From assembly GCA_021791495.1 (NCBI GenBank), contig JAJYWN010000068.1, forward strand, positions 1 through 64,000: 64,000 bases of DNA, written 5' to 3'. The stretch's first letter is position 1; the number at the start of each line of letters is the position of its first letter. The DNA is from Bacillota bacterium. GTDB lineage: Bacteria; Bacillota; Sulfobacillia; JAJYWN01. The position numbers and the translations under genes were made by a program. Under the pieces are notes generated by a model. It had not been told where the DNA came from and ran no database searches. It was given only the letters and a program-made list of their open reading frames with translations. Shown piece after piece: positions 1 to 8,678 of the stretch.

Positions 1-30
1 TACCCAGTAGCCGCGGCGCCGGGGTGAGCC

Positions 31-122
31 GGGTGGACGGCTTCCCGCCGGAACAGGTGGACGCTTTCACTCGGAACAGCCGGACGGCTTCCGCCGGAAC
101 GGGTGGACGGATTCAGCGGAAT
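31..122. repeat. ~23-bp degenerate tandem repeat overlapping a gene end
   Basis: Units at 49-71, 72-94 and 95-116 all begin CGGAAC and carry a GGACG core; a partial unit lies at 31-48 and the start of another at 117-122. Because 23 is not a multiple of three, the array changes reading frame from unit to unit. It supplies the last codons and the stop of the acetyltransferase gene on the minus strand, so repeat slippage would alter that protein's tail. Similar short arrays occur at 2926-2991 and 36365-36461. Confidence 0.75.
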
Positions 123-618
123 ACGCATAGATAGCGCAGGGGTTTCCCGCTTCCCAGCCAGGGTAGGGGTCGATGGTCTCAATCAGTAGGAAACCGTTCT
201 TCTCATAGAACCCGCGGGTCCTCTCATAGGGCTTATAGTCTACCTTGGCCGAAAGAGTCTTCACTAGGAGGATGCGTACACCGCCGACCGACAGGTCTGT
301 GGAGGCCTGACGAAGCAAGGACGACCCGATCCCTTGTCGGTGTAGGTCCGGGCGCACGGCCATCCACAGAATCTCGCCCACAGCCGGGCCTTTCCGGACC
401 AGGGAAAGGAAACCGATGACCTGGTCGGAGGAGACTCTCGTGGCCGTCGCGGTCTCACCCGCGCCGGTGGCGACATAGGTCTCAGCCCGCCGGAGGTCGG
501 ACTCCATATCCGCAAGGCCCTGGGGCGTGAAGTGCTGAGGAAGGGCCCGGGCGATGAACAGGCAGGCCTCCAGCCACTCAACTGGCGCCTGCCCCCCGGC
601 AAGTCTCTCAATCCTCAT
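67..618 (-). CDS. GNAT family N-acetyltransferase
   Basis: A 183-residue protein with the GNAT fold, expected to move an acetyl group from acetyl-CoA to an amine. The acetyl-CoA-binding motif A reads VRPDLHRQGIGSSLL (R-Q-G-I-G in the Q/R-x-x-G-x-G position), preceded by the usual beta strand and followed by an FYEKNGF segment typical of motif B. The start chosen is the ATG followed by RIERLAGG, where the GNAT domain begins; an in-frame GTG at 672 with a nearby GGGAA is an alternative that adds 18 residues. The C-terminal tail lies in a 23-bp tandem repeat and is probably not conserved. The substrate cannot be told from sequence. Confidence 0.8.
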   Translation of the reverse strand: MRIERLAGGQAPVEWLEACLFIARALPQHFTPQGLADMESDLRRAETYVATGAGETATATRVSSDQVIGFLSLVRKGPAVGEILWMAVRPDLHRQGIGSSLLRQASTDLSVGGVRILLVKTLSAKVDYKPYERTRGFYEKNGFLLIETIDPYPGWEAGNPCAIYAYSAESVHPFRRKPSGCSE

Positions 619-720
619 GTCACCGCGCACTCCACTGCCATGCTTCGGCTCCTTCCTCAGGGAACTGGCCACGAAGTTCCCCGCGTCTAACCCGTCCCAT
701 CAGCCCCCGGCCAGCCTCTC

Positions 721-1452
721 TTACCGCTTCTGAAACACGTAGTGGGGCCGGTCAACCGGCGCCTCACGTCCCGTTATCGACGTGGCGTGGTAGGGCGCCG
801 TGTCTACCAAGGTAAACCCATGCCGCTCCGCCGTCTCTTTCAACTCCTCCGGTGAGTGTTCCCGCTCGGAATGAGTCTCTTGAAACCTCTCCCACAGGTC
901 GCCGCGGCGGATGAACCCCGTCATGTGGAAGTGGATGACCTTGTCCTCTTTCGTGGGTTCGTAGAAGACAGCAAACTTGTCGTTGTTCACGATGATGTTG
1001 TGTTCGATGAACCGTGTGAAGTCGGGGAGCAGGTTGCAGACGAAAAGCCCGCCCGGACGCAACGAAGCGGCCAGATTCGCGAAGAGGGCGTCCAGCTTCT
1101 CAAGGGTGGCCAGGTACACGATGGTATCGAAGGTGATGACGGCGGCGTCGGCGGGGACGGGCGGGGTGTACTCTGTCATGTCCGACTGGATGAAGGAGAG
1201 CCTGGGAAACGCCTCCGCCCGGGCCCTCGCCCGCTCCAGCATTTCCGGGGAAAAGTCCACGCCCGTCAGGCCATAACCGAGCTTGGCCAGGGCTACCGTG
1301 AAGTGACCGGCTCCGCATCCGAAGTCCAGCACCTCGGCGGGCGCGGGGCAACCGTGCTTGGCCAGGAATCCCGCGATATACCTGGCCCAATGGTTGTAGT
1401 CCAGGAACGGGGCCACGATTTCCTCGAACACCTCGGCGTAACGGTTATACAC
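721..1452 (-). CDS. class I SAM-dependent methyltransferase
   Basis: A 243-residue methyltransferase of the Rossmann-like class I fold. Motif I is VLDFGCGAGHF, followed by the acidic loop GVDFSPEMLERAR that contacts the SAM ribose, and a motif IV-like strand around AVITFDTIVY. The start is a GTG (codon at 1450-1452) preceded by AGGAGGG with a 6-nt gap, the best ribosome site in the area; the open frame runs 58 codons further upstream without a comparable site. It is transcribed away from the divergent MFS gene. The 220 bases between the two starts hold no other gene. The methyl acceptor is unknown. Confidence 0.85.
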   Translation of the reverse strand: MYNRYAEVFEEIVAPFLDYNHWARYIAGFLAKHGCPAPAEVLDFGCGAGHFTVALAKLGYGLTGVDFSPEMLERARARAEAFPRLSFIQSDMTEYTPPVPADAAVITFDTIVYLATLEKLDALFANLAASLRPGGLFVCNLLPDFTRFIEHNIIVNNDKFAVFYEPTKEDKVIHFHMTGFIRRGDLWERFQETHSEREHSPEELKETAERHGFTLVDTAPYHATSITGREAPVDRPHYVFQKR

Positions 1453-1672
1453 GTTTTTCCCTCCTGGTTGGGAGCGCGTTCCGACCTTATTCCCCAATTT
1501 TCTGGGCGATTCGCATTTCCTTCCTCGCTTTCGGCCCAGACCCATCATTAGTCGACACGGAAAAGCTCCATGGAGAAAGGAGAAGTGCCCGGAATCCAGA
1601 ATTAGGTAAGGCCAAACCACACGCACGGCCGAGAACGGAGTCCGGAGAACGGCTCGGCGAGGGGGATAGTTC

Positions 1673-2920
1673 TTGAGAGCGCGTAAAGCCGTTCCGTTCT
1701 TCGATCTGCTCCGCGAAAGGGATTACCTGCTTCTCCTGGCCGGTCAGCTTGTCTCCCAACTGGGAGATAGGTTGCACGAGGTGGCCCTGGGAGTCGCCAT
1801 CTATAAGCTCACGGGCTCCCCCGGCGCCGTGGGCAAGTGGACCATCGCCATCATCCTGCCCAACCTCCTCTTCGGGCCGGTGGCCGGCGCTTTCGTCGAC
1901 CGTTGGGATAAACGGCGCAGCATGATCGTGGCCGACCTGTCACGGGCGGTCATCGTAGCCCTTATCCCGTGGGCGCTCCAGGGGTCGCTGGCTTTCGTCT
2001 ACGCCCTCACTTTCCTTGCCACATCGGCCTCACTCTTCTTCCGCCCCGCGCGCACGGCTGTCATCCCGGCCATCTTTCCGAAGGAGAAGTTCATGGCGGC
2101 CAACTCCTTCGCCCTTTCCGTCCAGAACATCACCGACTTCCTCGGGTATCCGCTGGCGGGGGCAGTGGCCATGGTCCTGCCGGTGACGGCCGTATTCTAC
2201 CTCGACTCCGCCAGTTTTCTGGTATCGGCGGCCAGCGTGGCCCTGATGTTGCTGAAGGGCATGGCGGGGACGGAAGGGGCGGTGCGCCGCGCCATTCTGA
2301 GGGAAGTCGCCGATGGGCTGGCCTTCCTACGCCGGACGCCGGCCTTGCTGGCGAACTTCACCGTCTTCACCCTCGGCTTTCTGGTCTGCGGCGGCTGGAA
2401 CGCGCTCATCGTGGTTCTGGCGCTGCAGGTCATGAAGACGTCCTCATTCGGATACGGCCTGCTGAACGGTGCGCATGGGCTAGGCATGGTCCTGGGCGCG
2501 CTGGCACTGGGGGCGCTCCTGAGTGGTGCAGGTTCCCGTGGCGGCACCCGCCCGAAGACTTTCTCCAAGGGCTTCATGGTTGCCGCCGGCTTTGTGGTGG
2601 CGGGGTTCTTCATCGCCTTGCCGGCCGCGCTCCCTTTCCTGCCACTGGGGGTGGTGGCCTTCTTCTTCACCGGCGTCGGGAACGTACTGTTCCTAGTGCC
2701 GTCGCTCAGCCTGATGCAGGAGTTGACTCCGCCCGAATTCATCGGGCGGGTGTCCAGCGTGCGTTTTTCCGCGGCCCAGGTGGCCCTTATGGTTTCCACG
2801 CTGGTGCTGACGCAGTTGGCGGAGACCTATGGCGCGCAGGCCGTGATTCTGATGGACGGTGTGGCTTTGGCGGCGGTGGGCGCGGTGTCGCTTCTCTTCC
2901 CGGTCGTGCGGAAGGCGTGA
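1673..2920 (+). CDS. MFS transporter (MFS_3-like exporter)
   Basis: A 415-residue integral membrane protein with about 12 hydrophobic segments, typical for the major facilitator superfamily. The loop between TM2 and TM3 has the motif-A-like sequence DRWDKRR, and the N-terminal QLVSQLGDRLHEVAL is typical of the EntS/macrolide-efflux-like branch. It probably exports a small hydrophobic molecule by proton antiport; the substrate is not inferable. The start is TTG with a purine-rich GAGGGGGA upstream. The gene ends directly before a 15-bp tandem repeat array. The divergent neighbour is a methyltransferase, an arrangement sometimes seen with resistance genes, but nothing here proves that role. Confidence 0.85.
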   Translation: MRARKAVPFFDLLRERDYLLLLAGQLVSQLGDRLHEVALGVAIYKLTGSPGAVGKWTIAIILPNLLFGPVAGAFVDRWDKRRSMIVADLSRAVIVALIPWALQGSLAFVYALTFLATSASLFFRPARTAVIPAIFPKEKFMAANSFALSVQNITDFLGYPLAGAVAMVLPVTAVFYLDSASFLVSAASVALMLLKGMAGTEGAVRRAILREVADGLAFLRRTPALLANFTVFTLGFLVCGGWNALIVVLALQVMKTSSFGYGLLNGAHGLGMVLGALALGALLSGAGSRGGTRPKTFSKGFMVAAGFVVAGFFIALPAALPFLPLGVVAFFFTGVGNVLFLVPSLSLMQELTPPEFIGRVSSVRFSAAQVALMVSTLVLTQLAETYGAQAVILMDGVALAAVGAVSLLFPVVRKA

Positions 2921-2925
2921 GACGG

Positions 2926-2991
2926 ATCGGGTTGGGCCCGGTGAGAGTCGGGTTGGACGCGGTCGGGTTGGACGCGGTCGGGTTGGACGCG
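2926..2991. repeat. 15-bp tandem repeat after the MFS gene
   Basis: Three exact copies of GTCGGGTTGGACGCG run head to tail at 2947-2961, 2962-2976 and 2977-2991. A diverged copy lies at 2926-2940, separated by six bases. The array starts six bases after the MFS stop codon. A small hairpin (GCCAGGC, 3-base loop, GCCTGGC) follows at 3089-3105, before prfB. Confidence 0.9.
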
Positions 2992-3160
2992 GTGAATTGC
3001 GGCCTTCCGCCAAAAATGCTAGAATCGGGAAGCAGCAGTGTAAGTCTATAGGGGGCGTGGGGGCCGGGGTCCTGTAGCCGCCAGCGAAGCCAGGCTGCGC
3101 CTGGCGGAGCGTTAGGGGCGGCGGAGGGAGCGGCCACCACCAAATCTGGGGGAATCGAAA

Positions 3161-4280
3161 GTGCTCGAGGAAAGCCGGCATCGCTTGGAGCAGATGACTG
3201 AGAAGCTAAGCGGATTGAGGGATTCTCTTTGAAATAGACCGCCTGAAGTCCAAGGCGGCCGAACTAGAGGCGCTCACCGGCGCCCCCGATTTCTGGTCCG
3301 ACGCTGAGAAGGCGCAGAAGATCGCCCAAGAGATGAGCCGCGCCAAGGGGCGCGTCGCTTTCTACGAAAACCTCATGCAAAGGTGCGAGGATGCCTCGGT
3401 CCTGCTGGAGCTGGCCGAGGAAGAGGGCTCCGCCGCGGAGATGGCCTCCGCCACCCAGGAAGTCGAGGAACTGGCGACCGAGGTCGATAAGCTGGAGATC
3501 CAAACCCTCCTTTCCGGGAAATACGATTCCCACGACGCCATCATGACCCTTCACGCCGGCGCCGGCGGCACCGAGTCGCAGGACTGGGTGGAGATGCTGG
3601 CCCGAATGTTCACCCGCTGGGCCGAAACCCGCGGCTTCAAGGTGGAGGTCCTGGATTCGTTGCCGGGCGAAGAAGCCGGGCTGAAAAGCGTGACCATCGC
3701 CGTCAAGGGTGAAAACGCCTACGGCTACCTCACCTCCGAAAAGGGTGTGCACCGCCTCGTCCGTATATCGCCTTTTGATGCGGCCGCGCGCCGCCACACT
3801 TCCTTCGCCTCGGTGGACATCATCCCCGAGATCGAAGACGACGCCGAAGTGGACATTAACCAGAACGACTTGAAGGTGGACACTTACCGGGCCTCCAGCG
3901 CGGGGGGGCAGCACGTGAATAAGACCGACTCGGCCGTGCGCATCACGCACCTGCCCACCGGCATAGTGGTGTCTTGCCAGAACGAGCGGTCGCAGCACAT
4001 GAACCGGGCCACCTGTATGCGCGTTCTCCGCTCCAAGCTGGCCGAACTGAAAGAGCGGGAACGGCAGCAGGAGATGGACGCGCTGCGCGGCGTCCAGACG
4101 GACATCGCCTGGGGCAACCAGATCCGCTCCTACGTGTTCCAGCCGTACACGATGGTGAAAGACCACCGCACCGGTGCTGAGATGGGGAACGTCCAGGGTG
4201 TCATGGACGGAAACCTGGACCCCTTCATCAATGCGTTCCTGCTACACCGCCGGGAGGAGTCGACCGCCAGGGAAGGCTAA
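3161..4280 (+). CDS. prfB: peptide chain release factor 2, with programmed +1 frameshift
   Basis: Release factor 2 recognises UGA and UAA and triggers peptidyl-tRNA hydrolysis. The gene starts at a GTG (3161) with GGGGG 8 nt upstream, runs 23 codons to CTT TGA, and must shift +1 at 3227-3232 to continue as ...SLEIDRLKSKAAELEAL. The joined product is 372 residues, normal for RF2. The RF2-type tripeptide SPF (in VRISPFDAAARRH) and the catalytic GGQ (in SSAGGQHVNKTDSAVR) are both present. In-frame UGA is decoded by RF2 itself, so the shift forms the known autoregulatory loop. The remaining frame is long and intact, so this is not a pseudogene. No secA precedes it, unlike in many Bacillota. Confidence 0.95.
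3218..3232 (+). promoter_or_regulatory. prfB programmed +1 frameshift site
   Basis: The slippery stop is CTT TGA at 3227-3232: the tRNA on CTT slips to TTT and T3230 is skipped. The stimulatory Shine-Dalgarno-like element is only AGGGA starting at 3218, spelling AGG GAT TCT CTT TGA. The usual sequence is AGG GGG TAT/TAC CTT TGA, so this one has a weaker internal Shine-Dalgarno match. Confidence 0.9.
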
Positions 4281-4307
4281 CAGGCACGGGGGGTGCGAGC
4301 CGAGCCA

Positions 4308-5036
4308 ATGCGGGCCCTGTTTTCCGCGGTGATTGTGCTGGCCCTTTTCGTCGTGGCGCTGGCCGTCCTGAGCGAAACCATGCTCCCGGCGGCGGCGGCC
4401 AAGGCGGTGGAACTCGGTTTCTCCGCCCTCGTCGGCCAAGGCGCCGAGACCCACGTCACCTTGAAGGCCGTCCCCGCCGTCAAACTCCTGGGCGGTCGCG
4501 CCGACCGCGCCACGGTGGAAGTGAAGGACCTCCGGGCCGGCGGCCTGACCATCGACCAGACCGTGGCCACCCTTGATGATGTGCAGGTGGACCTGGTGGC
4601 GCTGGTGGCGCGCCGCGAGGTGGCCCTGAACCGGGCCCGGAACCTGGACGTGACCTTCCGTTTGAGTGAGGCCGGCCTGGCCGGCTATTTGGCGGCCAGA
4701 ATACAGGGCATCGGTCATCTCAAGGTCGGCATCACCCAAGGAAAGGCCGTGGCCGGCGGCGACGCGACCATCGCGGGGAGGACGCTCCCCATCACCTTGG
4801 AGGGTGTTTTCGTAGTTCGGGGCCGGTCCAGAGTGGGGCTGGAGGCGACAGGCGCTTCGGTGGCGGGAGTATCCATCCCGAAGGCCCTGATCGACCAGTT
4901 AATAGCTTCGTCGGGCTGGACGGCCGACCTGATCGATTTCGCGGCGCTGCCCGTACCCATGGAAGTGCGTGAAGTCCGGGCGGAGCCCGGTTTCGTTATC
5001 GTCCACGCGGCGGCCGACGAAGTCAAAACCCACTAA
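4308..5036 (+). CDS. DUF2993 (LmeA-like) envelope protein
   Basis: About 242 residues. A hydrophobic N-terminal segment (ALFSAVIVLALFVVALAVL) should anchor or export the protein. The rest matches the DUF2993 pattern: a repeated beta structure with basic and small residues (VKLLGGRADRATVEVKDL) and the closing PVPMEVREVRAEPG. Members of this family are envelope-associated lipid-binding-type proteins. The ATG at 4308 is preferred; an in-frame GTG at 4293 is possible and neither has an ideally placed ribosome site. The gene follows prfB by 27 nt, so co-transcription is likely. Confidence 0.75.
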   Translation: MRALFSAVIVLALFVVALAVLSETMLPAAAAKAVELGFSALVGQGAETHVTLKAVPAVKLLGGRADRATVEVKDLRAGGLTIDQTVATLDDVQVDLVALVARREVALNRARNLDVTFRLSEAGLAGYLAARIQGIGHLKVGITQGKAVAGGDATIAGRTLPITLEGVFVVRGRSRVGLEATGASVAGVSIPKALIDQLIASSGWTADLIDFAALPVPMEVREVRAEPGFVIVHAAADEVKTH

Positions 5037-5186
5037 AGCCTTTGCCCCCAGCTATGTGGGGGCGGGCGGCGAACTTCTTTAGCAGGGACTATGACGACCC
5101 TTGTCCAATTCTGTCACTGGCCTTTCGCGCCGCGTCCGGATGTCGGACGAAGTTCGTACACCCAAGTCTTTGAACGGGGGACTGTC

Positions 5187-5645
5187 GTGAAGAAACTCGC
5201 ACTATCCATTCGCAGCAAACCCTGGCTTTTCGTGGGAGCCGTGTTCTTTGGGCTGTTCCTTCTGGCAGGGGGCTACGCCGCCGGCCAGGCCGCCGCGGCG
5301 GCTGCCACCGCTACACAGAGCCCGCCCGAACCCGGCTCGCACCTTGATCCCCTCATTACGAAGAGCTACTTCGACCAGTGGGTGACCCTGCAAGTGGTCA
5401 CCGTCCCCGCCGGAAAGACCATTATTGGGCAGGGTGGGGCCGAGTTCATCCTCCGCGGCGGGCGCGCCACGGCCATCGCCAGCGCCAGCGGAGGTCTGGC
5501 CGACGTGACGGACGCCCGCGACATCAAGCAGGATGAGAACGTGACCGCCAACCACCTGCTGATTATCCCGCGCACCGACGGGCGGGGGTTCAAGGCGGTG
5601 ACCGATCTTTTCGTGATGGTGCGGGGGGCATACGAGATCAAGTAG
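5187..5645 (+). CDS. membrane-anchored hypothetical protein with DPLITKSYFDQ domain
   Basis: A 152-residue protein of unknown function. An N-terminal membrane helix (PWLFVGAVFFGLFLLAGGYA) is followed by an Ala/Thr/Pro linker and a compact beta-rich domain beginning GSHLDPLITKSYFDQWV, with VPAGKTIIGQGGAEFILRGG and a final HLLIIPRTDGRG. I recall similar domains in many spore-forming Clostridia, with no assigned role. The start is a GTG with GGGGGA 6 nt upstream; an earlier in-frame ATG at 5091 would put about 32 charged residues before the membrane helix and is less likely. It is probably extracytoplasmic. Confidence 0.65.
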   Translation: MKKLALSIRSKPWLFVGAVFFGLFLLAGGYAAGQAAAAAATATQSPPEPGSHLDPLITKSYFDQWVTLQVVTVPAGKTIIGQGGAEFILRGGRATAIASASGGLADVTDARDIKQDENVTANHLLIIPRTDGRGFKAVTDLFVMVRGAYEIK

Positions 5646-5792
5646 CCCGCCCGATATCCATCCCTTCGTGTAGGGAATCCGGTGGGGCGGTAGAATACTA
5701 CGACCGATGCCAAGACCAGAAACGCGTATCGGGGGCAAGCGGGGCTTGAACGGAAAAAGGACGACTTCTCCGGCGTGCGGCCGGATGGAAAA

Positions 5793-5823
5793 GACAACCG
5801 GAGCGGGACGCGCTCCGGTTGTC
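5793..5823 (+). terminator. strong hairpin, probable intrinsic terminator
   Basis: A perfect 13-bp stem (5793-5805 with 5811-5823; inner arm CCGGAGCG / CGCTCCGG) with a 5-base loop. It is followed by CGCCTTGTTT, only moderately T-rich, and preceded by AAAA, so it may act in both directions. It lies between the hypothetical membrane protein and the glycosyltransferase. Confidence 0.6.
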
Positions 5824-5852
5824 GCCTTGTTTCCGGGGCTGGAGCGGAGGGC

Positions 5853-6596
5853 GTGAGCGGAGACCGCTTTTACCTTCTGAGAGTACCGGTGGACCGGGTC
5901 ACCATGGACCAGGCCATGGAGCGGGTGTCTGCGTTCGTGGCCGAGGAACCGCCCCGCGCCCACCTTGTCTTCACGCCTAACCCCGAGATCGTCGACCGCG
6001 CGTCGCGCGACCCCTCGCTCCTCGAAATCCTGCGCCGTGTCGACCTGTCCGTACCCGACAGCGCGCTGGTGGTGATGGCTTCGCGCTGGGTGGGGCGGCC
6101 TGCTCCCGAAAGAGTGCCGGGTATCGACTTGGCCGCCCGCATTCTCCAGGAAGCGGCGAGACGGGGGTGGCCGGTTTACCTTCTGGGCGCCAAGCCGGGC
6201 GTGGCCGAGAAGGCGGCGGCGCGGGCCGCGACTCAGTATCCTGGGCTCAGCGTGTGCGGGACGCATGACGGGTATTTCGGCGCCGAGGCCGGGGGCGAAG
6301 TGGCCCGGGCGATCCGGGAAACGGGGGCCGCGGTGGTTATCGCCGGGATGGGCTCCCCCAAGCAGGAGAAATGGATATCCGAGCACGGCGCGGCCACGGG
6401 CGCGCGTGTCCTCATCGGCGTCGGCGGGTCCCTTGACGTCATGGCCGGCGAGGTCCGGCGTGCCCCGGTATGGATGAGGCGCCTCTACCTTGAGTGGCTG
6501 TACCGCGTGGTCCGCGAGCCGGCGCGCTGGCGGCGCCTGGGCGCCCTTCCGCGGTTCGCCTGGGCGGTCTGGCGGACACGCCGGAATCAGGAATAG
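5853..6596 (+). CDS. tagA: WecB/TagA/CpsF family glycosyltransferase
   Basis: A 247-residue GT26-family enzyme, probably the N-acetylmannosaminyl transferase that builds the linkage unit of wall teichoic acid or a similar secondary wall polymer on undecaprenyl-PP-GlcNAc at the inner membrane face. Family signatures are TPNPEIVDRASRDP near the N terminus, the central AGMGSPKQEKWI, and the C-terminal GGSLDVMAGEVRRAPVW followed by the basic amphipathic tail that attaches TagA to the membrane. The start is a GTG with GGAGCGGAGG just upstream; the 26 codons before it are probably untranslated. No other teichoic acid genes are nearby, so the polymer is uncertain. Confidence 0.85.
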   Translation: MSGDRFYLLRVPVDRVTMDQAMERVSAFVAEEPPRAHLVFTPNPEIVDRASRDPSLLEILRRVDLSVPDSALVVMASRWVGRPAPERVPGIDLAARILQEAARRGWPVYLLGAKPGVAEKAAARAATQYPGLSVCGTHDGYFGAEAGGEVARAIRETGAAVVIAGMGSPKQEKWISEHGAATGARVLIGVGGSLDVMAGEVRRAPVWMRRLYLEWLYRVVREPARWRRLGALPRFAWAVWRTRRNQE

Positions 6597-6691
6597 CGTC
6601 GGCCCCGGTGTACGCCGGCTTGCCGGCGCCGGCGCCGTGCCGTGGGTTTCAGCGGGAGAAAGATTGGAGTGACCTTGGGAGGGATTGGCGC

Positions 6692-7507
6692 ATGCCGACA
6701 CTGACAACCGATCTTCAGCAGAAGGCCAAAGTCCTGCGCCGCCACGTCGTCCGCATGGTGGGCGAGGCCGGCTCCGGACACCCCGGTGGTTCGCTTTCGG
6801 CGGCCGACCTGGTAGCCGCACTCTACTTCCATTTCCTGAACGTCGACCCCGCGCGCCCGGGCTGGCCGGAGCGCGACCGCTTCGTCCTCTCAAAGGGCCA
6901 TGCGGCGCCGGTCCTCTACGCGGCCCTGGCCGAACGGGGTTTCTTCCCTTCGGAAACACTCTGGACCCTGCGTAAGCTGGGTAGCATCCTCCAGGGGCAC
7001 CCGGACATGAGAAAGACTCCGGGCGTGGAAGCGTCCACTGGTTCCCTGGGGCAGGGGCTTTCGGTGGCCGGCGGCATGGCCTTGGCGGGCCGGCTCTCCA
7101 CCCTTGACTACCGGGTCTACGCTCTTCTCGGCGACGGCGAGATGCAGGAAGGCCAGGTCTGGGAGGCGGCCATGTCCGCCGCCCAGTTTAAGCTGGATAA
7201 CCTGACGGCCATCATCGACTTCAACGGCGTCCAGCTGGACGGTCTGGTAGAGAACATCGTCGGGGTGGAACCGGTGGCCGATAAGTGGCGCGCCTTCGGC
7301 TGGGACGTGCAGGAGATCAACGGCCACGACATGGACCAGATCGTCAAGGCGTTGGAGGCGGCCCGCCAGGTGCGGGGGCGGCCCCAGGCCATCGTCGCCC
7401 ACACGGTCAAGGGCAAGGGGGTCTCCTTCATGGAGGGGCTGGCGGCCTGGCACGGCAAGGCGCCGTCGCGCGAGCAGATGGCGCAGGCCCTGGCTGAGCT
7501 GGAGTAG
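6692..7507 (+). CDS. transketolase, N-terminal subunit
   Basis: A 271-residue first half of a split transketolase. It carries the thiamine diphosphate site: GHPGGSLSAADL, the KGHAAPVLYAAL histidine segment and the GDGEMQEGQVWEAAM metal-diphosphate motif. With the next gene it forms the two-subunit enzyme common in Clostridia and Archaea that moves two-carbon units between sugar phosphates in the non-oxidative pentose phosphate pathway. ATG start with GGGAGGG 8 nt upstream. A 9-bp GC hairpin lies in the 77-nt gap before the C-terminal subunit. Confidence 0.93.
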   Translation: MPTLTTDLQQKAKVLRRHVVRMVGEAGSGHPGGSLSAADLVAALYFHFLNVDPARPGWPERDRFVLSKGHAAPVLYAALAERGFFPSETLWTLRKLGSILQGHPDMRKTPGVEASTGSLGQGLSVAGGMALAGRLSTLDYRVYALLGDGEMQEGQVWEAAMSAAQFKLDNLTAIIDFNGVQLDGLVENIVGVEPVADKWRAFGWDVQEINGHDMDQIVKALEAARQVRGRPQAIVAHTVKGKGVSFMEGLAAWHGKAPSREQMAQALAELE

Positions 7508-7517
7508 CGGGGAGGCC

Positions 7518-7544
7518 GGCCGGCCGGACGTCAGTCGGCCGGCC
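7518..7544 (+). other. intra-operon GC hairpin
   Basis: GGCCGGCCG (7518-7526) pairs perfectly with CGGCCGGCC (7536-7544) around a 9-base loop between the two transketolase subunit genes. No T-tract follows, so an RNA-stabilising or attenuating role is more likely than termination. This is inference from structure only. Confidence 0.5.
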
Positions 7545-7584
7545 CGCAGGAGGACCGAGCACACGCTGTAAGGGGGATTGACAT

Positions 7585-8565
7585 ATGAACTACGAACCCG
7601 GCACCAAGGTCGCCACCCGCGACGCCTATGGAGAAACCCTGGCCGAGCTGGGGCGGGAAATGCCCGAGTTGGTGGTCTTAGATGCCGACCTGTCCTCGTC
7701 CACGAAGACGGCGGCTTTCGCCAAGCAGTTTCCGGAGCGGTTCTTCAACATGGGCATCGCCGAGGCCAACATGATCGGGCACGCCGCCGGGCTCGCCGCC
7801 AGCGGCAAGGTGCCCTTCGCCAGCACTTTTGCGGTCTTCGCCACCGGTCGCGTCTATGACCAGCTCCGAACGTCGGTCTGTTATCCGGCCCTCGGTGTCA
7901 AGGTGGCCGCTACCCACGCCGGCCTCACAGTCGGGGAGGACGGCGCCTCGCACCAGGCCAACGAAGACATCGCCTTGGCGCGGGCCCTGCCCAACATGAC
8001 TGTGGTGGTGCCGGCCGACGCCAACGAGACGCGGGATGCCGTCCGGGCTGCCGCCAAACGGCGCGGCCCCTTCTACCTGCGACTGGGCCGCCCAGCGGTG
8101 CCTGTGCTGGCAATTGCCCAGGCTATGGCCGGCGGGGAGGCCGGCGCCCCATTCGAGCTGGGCCGCCTGCGCGTCCTGCGGGAAGGGACGGACGTCGGCA
8201 TCATGGCGTGCGGCTACATGGTCCACGAAGCCTTGAAGGCAGCCGAACTGCTGGCCGCCGGCGGTGTCTCGGCCGGGGTCATCGACGTCCATACCATCAA
8301 ACCCTTGGACAAGGAAGGCGTGACCGCCGCCGCCCGCCGCTATGGGTGCCTGGTCACCGCTGAAGAGCACAGCGTCATCGGGGGCCTGGGGTCCGCCGTC
8401 GCGGAGACCGTAGGCGAGAGCTATCCCGTCCCGGTGATCCGCGTGGGCGTGGCCGACCGTTTCGGTGAATCGGGAACCCCCGATGCCCTGCTAAAGGCTT
8501 ACGGCCTCACGGCAGAGCACATCCGCGACGCGGCGGGGCGGGCCATGGCGGCCAGGAAAGGCTAG
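7585..8565 (+). CDS. transketolase, C-terminal subunit
   Basis: A 326-residue partner of the preceding gene. It has the pyrimidine-binding domain (LVVLDADLSSSTKT near residue 35; RFFNMGIAEANMIGHAAGLA, whose Glu contacts the thiamine aminopyrimidine) and the C-terminal transketolase domain (IMACGYMVHEALKAAELL, and TAEEHSVIGGLGSAVAE). ATG start with AAGGGGGA upstream. Both subunits are needed to form the active sites at the interface, so the pair is almost certainly co-transcribed. Confidence 0.93.
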   Translation: MNYEPGTKVATRDAYGETLAELGREMPELVVLDADLSSSTKTAAFAKQFPERFFNMGIAEANMIGHAAGLAASGKVPFASTFAVFATGRVYDQLRTSVCYPALGVKVAATHAGLTVGEDGASHQANEDIALARALPNMTVVVPADANETRDAVRAAAKRRGPFYLRLGRPAVPVLAIAQAMAGGEAGAPFELGRLRVLREGTDVGIMACGYMVHEALKAAELLAAGGVSAGVIDVHTIKPLDKEGVTAAARRYGCLVTAEEHSVIGGLGSAVAETVGESYPVPVIRVGVADRFGESGTPDALLKAYGLTAEHIRDAAGRAMAARKG

Positions 8566-8678
8566 ACGGCTACTCGCCCCAGCAGGGAACGGCGACTGGC
8601 ATCCGCTATCATGAACCCACCGCCGGCGGGCCATTCTAACCTCGTCCAAAGGCTGGCCGAAAAGGAGGTTAGTTCGAT

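Noticed and set aside
3161-3232. prfB as a pseudogene because of the early in-frame TGA
   Set aside because: The TGA follows CTT at the conserved position and the +1 frame continues into a full RF2, so this is programmed frameshifting.
5202-6959. A 585-codon open frame on the minus strand
   Set aside because: It lies antisense to the TagA and transketolase genes, is rich in Arg/Pro/Gly as expected from high-GC antisense frames, and shows no domain motif.
8566-8678. CIRCE-type heat-shock operator before hsp20
   Set aside because: No TTAGCACTC/GAGTGCTAA inverted repeat is present in the short upstream region.
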